Source of the DNA: Cylicocyclus nassatus
Taxonomy: Eukaryota > Nematoda > Chromadorea > Rhabditida > Strongylidae
Assembly (NCBI GenBank): GCA_958299035.1
Contig: CATQJL010000001.1
Span: 2,294,001 to 2,358,000, forward strand
Direction of reading: 5' to 3'
DNA: 64,000 bases
Positions 56,613-64,000 of the stretch are shown here, piece by piece. How positions within the stretch are numbered: the stretch's first letter is position 1; every line of letters begins with the position of its first letter. The translations under genes and the position numbers were made by a program. Under the pieces are notes generated by a model, which saw nothing but the letters and a program-made list of their open reading frames with translations, was not told the DNA's origin and searched no databases.

Positions 56613-59600
56613 CACCACATCGAAAATGAATTTCAGAAAAAAGCAAGCTCAAAAAAGTTGATCGTAGCGATTCGCAACAAGTGAGAGACTGGCGGTGACG
56701 GGGGCTTTGAGATGGGGCTTCTTCACGTACGGGGCTCAAACTAATACTAGCCGAGCGAGGCTATAACACGGCTCCTCCGAAGTCTTTCCCCCCAGCTAAT
56801 GTGGCAATCACAACTTCGTTGCAACTATTCTCGTAGGACAACTGGATCAGCGCTTGAGACACTAGTTCCGGGGCGAAAAAATAAGTGGGAAGCAACGGGG
56901 AGCAAGTGCGATGAGCAGAGTTTGTTGGAAACGATGCGGCATCTTTCGGATAAACTAGCTTTACACAAAAAGTTCTGGTTTTTCCTTCGGTTGTGTGAGT
57001 ACGCTCACACGTTTCGGTTCACAGCTGAAAAAGACGATTATTTGCACTTTCTGCATGAAATTTTAATAACATTAACGATAGTTCAAGGATGCACATTGCA
57101 TCCAATATTATTATTCTACTGGAAAGGGGGGGGGGGGAGGGGAGGGAGCTTGAATATTTGTTTTCGATAATGAGTAAGGTATTTTGCAAAGGCTAGGGCA
57201 GAAAATTTTGTAAAACATTAGGCATTACATAAGTTTTGTCACACTTGGAGGAATAAATATACAGCTTCATCAAGAGACTTTATCTCATTTTTAAATTATT
57301 TGGAATATTGCTGTTTTTTGATATTACATGCCACACATGATCAACACAATTATTTGAATTTTTGAAATTTTTCCTAGTTTTTTGGAAAATTTTCAACTTA
57401 TGTTACAGGAAGCTTGAATTTCATTACTTCCTCGTATTATCAGTGATGCTCTTGAAAGTCCATAAAAATATGAAAATATGGAAAAAAAAGAGCTTTTACG
57501 AGATAGAGAAAAATGAAGGTTAAAGCGCAGTCAGAAGAATCACATTTCTGTTCATCGTAACTTGTTTCACGAAGGCGAATGTCAACGGATAATCCTTTAA
57601 GCCATGCCCATAAATGTCAAATATTTTGGGAAATTTTCCAGAGTTCTCCAGAGGAAAACGAAGAAGGTGTGACAAAGATTATGTAACAGCCTAATGTAGT
57701 GTAAATGGACCTGCGGATAGAGTACCAAGAAAATAGAATCATTCTTTCTAACAATGGTAATGGAGTGGAAATGGTTTCCATTGCAATTTCCTCAAAAATG
57801 GTTTACATACAAAATTTTCATATGTGAATGACTATCAGCAAGACAATGCAAGAAGCCATGGGTTCTCCACAGAAATGCCCCTCAAAAAAGGCCTTATATA
57901 CATTCTACCTAGCATTTTTTCCAACAAAACGATTGAAAAGTATCTATAGGTCGCACGCTTCGAAGCCACCCCACGTAGATTAGCAGCGTAAGCCGAAAAA
58001 CTGGTTACTACAATCATCTCTGTGGGATTGGCAAACCTCAGCTAGAATACATGTCAGGAGATCGGCTTAGAATGGGAAACTTATGAGCTTTCTAATATTG
58101 CTTAAAGCAAAAATCCGTATTAGACATCACGCTGAAAAACATGCTGATCTAAATATCACTGAGATCGTGATTTTTGATTTTACAACCTCTGAAATGCTAA
58201 AAGACCTAAAAAATTTGATTTTTCATAAGTTATGGTTTACGATTCACTCTTTTTTTTTGCGAAAAAAGTGAATGGATATTTTATATAGTAGTTAGAAACC
58301 TAGCACCAAAATGCTCTTTTAGAGTCTAATTAGTCCACATCATAGATTAGAGAACTTCAGAAAGCTGTTTTGGGACGAGATGCAAGAGCCGGCTTTTGGT
58401 GGGAATTATCCTTTTTCGGCTGAGACCTCATTGCATACACAAATCAGCACGTCCATGGCTTCAGGCTCAAAGTGCACGAACTGCACACGAGGAGTACGAG
58501 ATGTTTTGCGAGTACGAGTTCTCGAGGGACCCGCTGGCAATGAGCGCCGAAAAATCATAAATAATCTCAAAATGTGAGATAAACGTGAAGCGCTAGAGTG
58601 GGTGACGCAACCAGTGGCCAGCACGGATTTATGACGAATGACTATGTCCTCCCGGAGGACGGGGGCGACGACGGGCAATGTGATCATGACAGCACATAAA
58701 TGGACACTGTAAGTGAGTGACTTTACTATTCGCAAGATCGTAATGTAGATCAATCAATAGGACAGACTTTGTGTGCAGATGAGTCACGATTTACTGATTG
58801 AAAATGGTAAAAAGCCGAGGAGGTAAAAAAGTGGAACTAGTCGCTGAAGAGAGAGTTCTAGGTGCGAGTTGCAAAGGCACTGAGGCGGATAATGCGATGA
58901 AAAGCATACCAGAAATGTATTGAAGAACTTATAATCATGGAATTAGGCAAGTCGTCAAACAGGAGAGAGCCATGGAAGTATCTTCTAGGGAATTTTTCTC
59001 AGACAGTTAGTGAGAACCATCAAAAAGGGGAATAGACCTGGACAACAAGATTGGGTGGTCTCCTAAATTTACGAATAGAAATTGACTTGGAACAATTCGA
59101 AGTGATGAGATTACCGCCGCAAGATTGGGAACTGAAAGAAGAAACACGGATGTTTGAGACTCCCGAAGCTGGTTATCATGTCACTTTCATTAGAGATGTA
59201 CTTTTGAAGTAAAGAAACTGGAGTAATGTAGCACAGGAACATTACTATCATTTTGTAAATGACAGTAAGGGCTAAAGAGATTAGTTTGAGAAATAGTCAC
59301 TATGTTCCAACTTTCTTTGGAGTAAGCACCAAAAAATTATGTATTTTATTTTTTTGCTATGAATAACCCAATCGAATTTATTTTGGATTTTTTTTTTGCA
59401 CTTTTCCGTTCATATGTGCCCATCTTATAAAGTGATCCACTTTTTGGAAAGCGCCAGAATCCACATGTTCAGGTCAATCTCCCCAATAAGTATTATTTCT
59501 GGCAACTCTTTGTTATTGACGATCACCACCGAAGTGCCAACCACAGGGAAAGTGCACGCTAATTTACGACAAGAACTTTTCCTATAGTTCTTACTACAAC

Positions 59601-59779
59601 CATGTTACCGTCATGATTTCAATCGGGTTTCCTATCGCTTTTCCTCTAAAAAATTGTCTTGAGTAGCTTGAAAAAGTAGCTTACATTGAATGACCAAGTA
59701 GATCATGAAAGTCCCCGCTCGACCATGCAACAAAATTAGCTTTGGAGTTTTTTGCTATCAGAATTTACGATCTCTCTCC
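56613..59779. other. Upstream region of the menorin gene, no gene accepted
   Basis: Expected to hold the promoter. A GC-richer stretch at 56690-56780 with CACGTACGGGGCTC lies closest to the first exon. A frame at 58406-58753 on the minus strand has a basic, Arg/Thr-rich segment but no splice support. Confidence 0.35.
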
Positions 59780-60125
59780 CCCCTCCCCCACCTTATCCCG
59801 AGTGGTAGGCGTCGTGTAATCTCTTGTAATAATGTGTGCGTGTAGCGTGTACCGACACCAAGAGGGCAAGGTCCCGGTGGGTAATAAACTTATCAAGGAC
59901 GTGCGTTAATGCCCCGATCTGAAATATATGACGAGTAGCAAAGAAACGCCTCCGCGATGGGATTCCCTCGAAAACAAGGCAAAAAACAAAAAGCGTTCAG
60001 CCCCGTCAACTATGGCCAATTCTTCTTCTAGGCGTACATGCATACAGGTCAATTAGCCAATTAATAGCCGGTTGCACCCGTGGGTTACGCCATAAATCAA
60101 CGAACAATTATAACATTTGAGTCGG
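59780..60125. promoter_or_regulatory. Candidate distal regulatory block with homeodomain-type sites
   Basis: This stretch differs from its AT-rich surroundings. It contains TCAATTAGCCAATTAATAGC (60050-60069, two TAAT-type cores), GGGTTACGCCATAAATC and CTTATCAAGG words. There is no open frame with splice support and no repeat structure. Regulation of the menorin gene is possible from position but unproven. Confidence 0.25.
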
Positions 60126-63100
60126 AGTGCAGGAGAATTTCTGGAATGGCACTGAATGGCATGCCGCTGCTTTCCTCATTATACAGGAAGTAACCCAATC
60201 ACGGTTTCTATGGTTTTTCTCAAAAACATACAGGAGCTGGCAGCAAAAGCAGCTCTCTTGCACGGTCAAGTGCTTTGATGGGTGCAGTGAGGCAGGTATA
60301 ATCGCAGGATCACGATAAACATGGAAAAATAAACAGGAATATGATATACTTGTAATCTGAGTCGCAGAGACAACAAAGCTCTTGTGATAGAGACTCGTTC
60401 TGGATAGAAAAAAACATTATCACGATTTGCTTCTGAGGACAGATGTGGAAAGATGTGGGCAAAATAATTTTGTAATTTTGGGTTGTTACTCAGCGAAGTC
60501 TCATGTTTGGCAAATATTTGATAAGGATGAAGGGCCATTCGTATTATTCTCGCCCTTACGAACACGAATTATAGTAAACTCGAACGCAATCCTTTGAAGG
60601 TCTTCAGTCTCCCTTTTTTCATTCTTCTTGGCTTTTCATATTATTATGGACTTCCGGGAGCTTTAGTAATAATAAGGAAGTTCGGAAGTTTAAGCTCTTC
60701 AAAATTGCAAGTCGAAAAGCTATTGAAAATTATTTGATAAAAATTCAAAAAATTCAAAATTGTAGCTTTTATATTTAAGATTACTATACCGGATATCCGC
60801 AATATTGCACATAACTCAGAAATGCGGGAAAATTCTTCTGAGATAGTTATGAATTTTTTGAGAAATTTTTTTTCCATTTAGTGTAACAAAACTTATGTAA
60901 CAACCCAAATCTAACGAAAAAAGTTAGCAGCACAGCCGATATATGAACAAACCACAGTAAATAGAGCGAGATAAGTTGGAGCAATGTGAATTCCCATAAT
61001 GGGTGTCAAATTACGAAGATAGAATAAATGCCGAAGTGAAATGCTCACTCTGCAAACACACTATTCTCCTAAAAAGAACGTAGAAATCTTTCTCTTATAT
61101 GCCATTCTGGAGTTTCTGTGGAGCTGAAAGCAGTTTAAGCAACGACAAGATGTTGATTGTAACGAAATTGCGGGCAATTGAACAAACGCAGAAATCTAAC
61201 AGGCTCTCTTGAAAAGATTCAAAAGAGAGTCAGTTTTTCTGGATATTTTTTCTGTGCTAGGCACTTCGCTGGCGGCACCCAGCAATTATCGAAGTACATT
61301 CTTTGCATAATCTCTTCAGCAGCAAACACGGCCTGAAAAGAAATGTTGGCGTTTTTCCACGATGTCGATTTGGCGAGGAAAGGAAATTTACTGGGCGCAA
61401 TTGCCAAGTGTGTTTTTGTCTTATTCGCACATGGTGGAACTTTGTCTGCACTGATATTCCAAAATCTCTTCATTGCTCTTCAACTTGACTGCTTTTACGA
61501 ATGTTATGTCTTTATAACGCAGCTGACCTGATTATGGCCAATAAACTCCGAAATAAAATAAGAACAATAAACGCTGGAGAAAACGAATTAAAATAACGAA
61601 GCTAAGGATTTTCAATGTCTTGAGCATTCGACAAGTTTGCTCTTTAGAAAAGAAATAATTTGTGACCCGACGATAGTAGACCAAATTGCGAGACCGCCGC
61701 CTCGGCCGGTAGGTGCAACCTGTCACTTTATGGGCCACGCCCCCTGGCAGCTCACTTGCACCGCCCCTCTTCCAGCGAATCAAGAACTGGTCATACTACA
61801 TATATATGTGTAATTATTGCCTAATTATCTCAGAATCGCCGTGTCTCGGTCAATCGGCTGGTTTACAGCTCCCCGAAGGGGTCATCCATACATCACAGCA
61901 GTACTTAGAGTGCTCGCAATTCCTGAGGGAAGCGTGCCGATACAGTAGAAGTTCATCTCACACGCTTATGAGTGTATGTAATTGGGTTTGGAGCGGTTGT
62001 TGAATAGCTCCATAAAGAAGAAAAGGCACAGCCAGCACTTATCGCGATTGAAAGGCGCGCGAGTTAACGTCGTTTTGAAAGAGTGAAGCCGTGCGCGACG
62101 ACGGGAGACATCGAAAAAAATGCATCTCCCGGTCCCAACCCAGGCGCTAAGCTTCAGCTTGGATATGCAAACTAGTCGCCGCCAAAGCCAAAACAACGTT
62201 CCGTATAAAAAAGAAGCAGAAGGAAGCTTTTAACCTTGAAAGAATTCCAGAAACGGCTGCAGAGGTCCGTGTCGGATATGCGGCGCTTATGATTGCTGGG
62301 GACGGCCCTCAATGGCGCACGGATTAGAGCCAAAAGCAAACACATATGTACGGATGGAATATAAATGGTTGCTGTTTCCGCTCTGTGGAAACACGATCGG
62401 AGGAAGACGCATTCTGGTGCCGAACAGGCACACGAGCTACTAAACATGATATACAAATGCTCTTGTGCCCATTTATAGCATACCTTTAACAGCGATTTGG
62501 CCGTACAAATCTAGATTCTTGGAAAGTAAACATCGCTTCGATGTTACGCTGTTCTGTAGGATGCGCCTTGATAGATAAATAGATCAGAAATCCCTGCTAG
62601 AGGCAGGATCAATGGATAAATTGTTGGAAAGTAAATAAAGCATGAGCAGGATTGACATGTTACTCTTTATAGAGGATTAGGATTATCATAAAGTAGATTT
62701 ATTGACGGAGTGCCAATTTGGAAACTTTGTCTCTGATAATGGGTGTTATTAGATTGCTAAGATTGACCTACATACATCGTCTTTTAAAAATTCCCATTCA
62801 ATTCCAAATCATTTATAATCTATTATTATTAGGCCGCTTTTTTGACTCAGACTTTTTTAACTCAGGTAGGTACTTTTTTGAATTATAACTGCTCCGAAAT
62901 GAATATAAGTCCGAAGCGGCCTTCCCGGTATCGGACTTATCTTTAGTCGAATTTATGTACCTGAAAGGCCTCATTTAATTTCAGGATGATCAACCTTGAT
63001 AAGAGTATGAAAATATAAAATGCAGCACACCTTATGCCTGAAAATGGTGTGTGATAATCACCTAAACCAATATATTCTGAGTGAAGCATTCGCGAAACCT

Positions 63101-64000
63101 GTTGAGCTCTTTGACCACATTTTTTGTGAAATGGCGAAAAATGAACTAATGCTTCAACAAAATTTGAAGCTCTCGAAAGTCTCGACGATCAAAAATGAGC
63201 AATGGGCTAAACGAGCTCTTCAACGAACGTTACCAAGGTTGCGTGCCAGAAGGATGGGATAATTACATTTCTTTTACAGCTGAGCTCACCTCTAGGTGAA
63301 AACGCGTCCAAAATTCCCAACAAGTTTGGTTATAATTTCGCATCGATTTTTCCGACTCAAACACAGATCGAAGGGCAAAAAACATAATTCTAAAATTATA
63401 AGGAGAGTTTACAGTCCTAAAAATTCTAAATCCGCAGAAAATGCAGAACGTTCCTCCTGATAATTAGGAGCGCTTAGTGAACCGATTCAAAGTTCCTGAA
63501 CATCTTAACCTTGCCAAGGAGTACAAAAAAAATTCAACCTCAATCTGTGCCGGCTTGAAGAATGTCATCACGAATTCCTGTTATGGGCATTTCTGCCGAA
63601 TGTCAGTTTTCTATAGCGCAAACTAGTGCATAGTTGAAACATAGGACATGACACAAGACATTTAGCCGATGGCTTGAGGAAAGTGCAGAATACGAGAATA
63701 TGCTATAGATAGTAGCAGATTGCTATACATTCAGAGTTTTCAATTCTGCGGAAGTAACGGATTGCAAGAAGTTACGACTCGAATGGACATAGAATTAGTT
63801 GCTCTCGAGACGTTGAGTGGTTGTTTTTTATATTCTGCGCAGCAAAAAATGGACAACTTTGCAGTGTTTTCGCGTTTGAATCAACATCCAAATAAATGGA
63901 CAAAAGGGCATGGTAATAGCTGTTTAACTTCAAATGCTCAAACTTGAGAATAAAGACAATTAGACTTTGTCAGTAATTCACAAACTTTTGTGCTAATCCC
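60126..64000. other. Right end of the window, no accepted gene
   Basis: Two weak coding hints are present. On the minus strand, a TTTTCAG acceptor opens a 37-codon terminal frame at 61335-61219 (AVFAAEEIMQRMYFDNCW and on). On the plus strand, an 80-codon frame at 63020-63262 has ordinary amino-acid composition. Neither could be joined to other exons or assigned to a family. A block at 61690-61770 has GGGCCACGCCCCC (KLF-type) and AGGTGCAACCTG words. Confidence 0.3.

Noticed and set aside
58406..58753. 115-codon minus-strand frame with an Arg/Thr-rich segment
   Set aside because: No signal peptide, splice support or recognisable repeats of a neuropeptide precursor; left unannotated.

Overview
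The window looks like nuclear DNA of a nematode, most likely a clade V (rhabditid or strongylid type) worm. Splice acceptors are of the TTTTCAG type, most introns in the coding genes are about 45-60 bp, and the two complete large genes are closest to the CUL-5 cullin and to menorin (MNR-1), which is a hypodermal protein in Caenorhabditis elegans. The DNA is crowded with short inverted-repeat transposons, Helitron ends and an RTE-type retrotransposon remnant. No bacterial features (operons, Shine-Dalgarno sites, CRISPR arrays) are present. The species cannot be fixed from the sequence.

Genes. (1) A minus-strand partial gene at 1966-3812 has a short coiled-coil exon and an RGG-rich exon, best compared with CCDC9; it probably continues past the left edge. 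(2) A two-exon minus-strand gene at 24366-24635 encodes a 69-residue basic protein that I do not recognise. (3) A complete 22-exon cullin-5 gene runs on the plus strand at 36829-41182 (794 residues) with the neddylation lysine conserved. (4) A complete 12-exon menorin/FAM151 gene runs on the minus strand from 56566 to 48274 (527 residues, signal peptide). Genes 3 and 4 are convergent, with about 7 kb between their stop codons. All exon joins in genes 3 and 4 were checked for phase by hand.

Mobile DNA. From about 7 to 36 kb the window is mostly transposon-derived. It holds: a mariner-like element (9657-10566); hAT-like elements with 8-bp target duplications (11189-12498, 16076-16324, 35147-35421, 42780-43036, 51404-51672); a tRNA-derived SINE (13207-13496); a nest of TTAA-flanked elements (13.5-15.2 kb); a Mutator-like element (18832-19202); a 1.2-kb minisatellite made of 16-bp and 14-bp monomers (20570-21780) inside an old hAT-type MITE; two Harbinger-like MITEs; long foldback elements (7.3, 17.7, 25.7, 28.0, 29.0, 30.4, 32.6, 33.2 and 47.7 kb); a complete 520-bp non-autonomous Helitron (31611-32130) plus two 5' Helitron ends; a broken RTE-type reverse transcriptase copy (34945-36420); and a piggyBac-like MITE (45057-45919).

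The 56.6-64 kb end is the upstream region of the menorin gene. I found no convincing gene there, only a few GC-richer blocks with homeodomain-like or KLF-like motifs that could be regulatory. The most unusual signals are a chain of three different TTAA elements abutting through shared TTAA sites, the two-monomer minisatellite with higher-order units, and one short motif built around CATGCTGATTACGAATATC that recurs in several transposon families that otherwise look unrelated.
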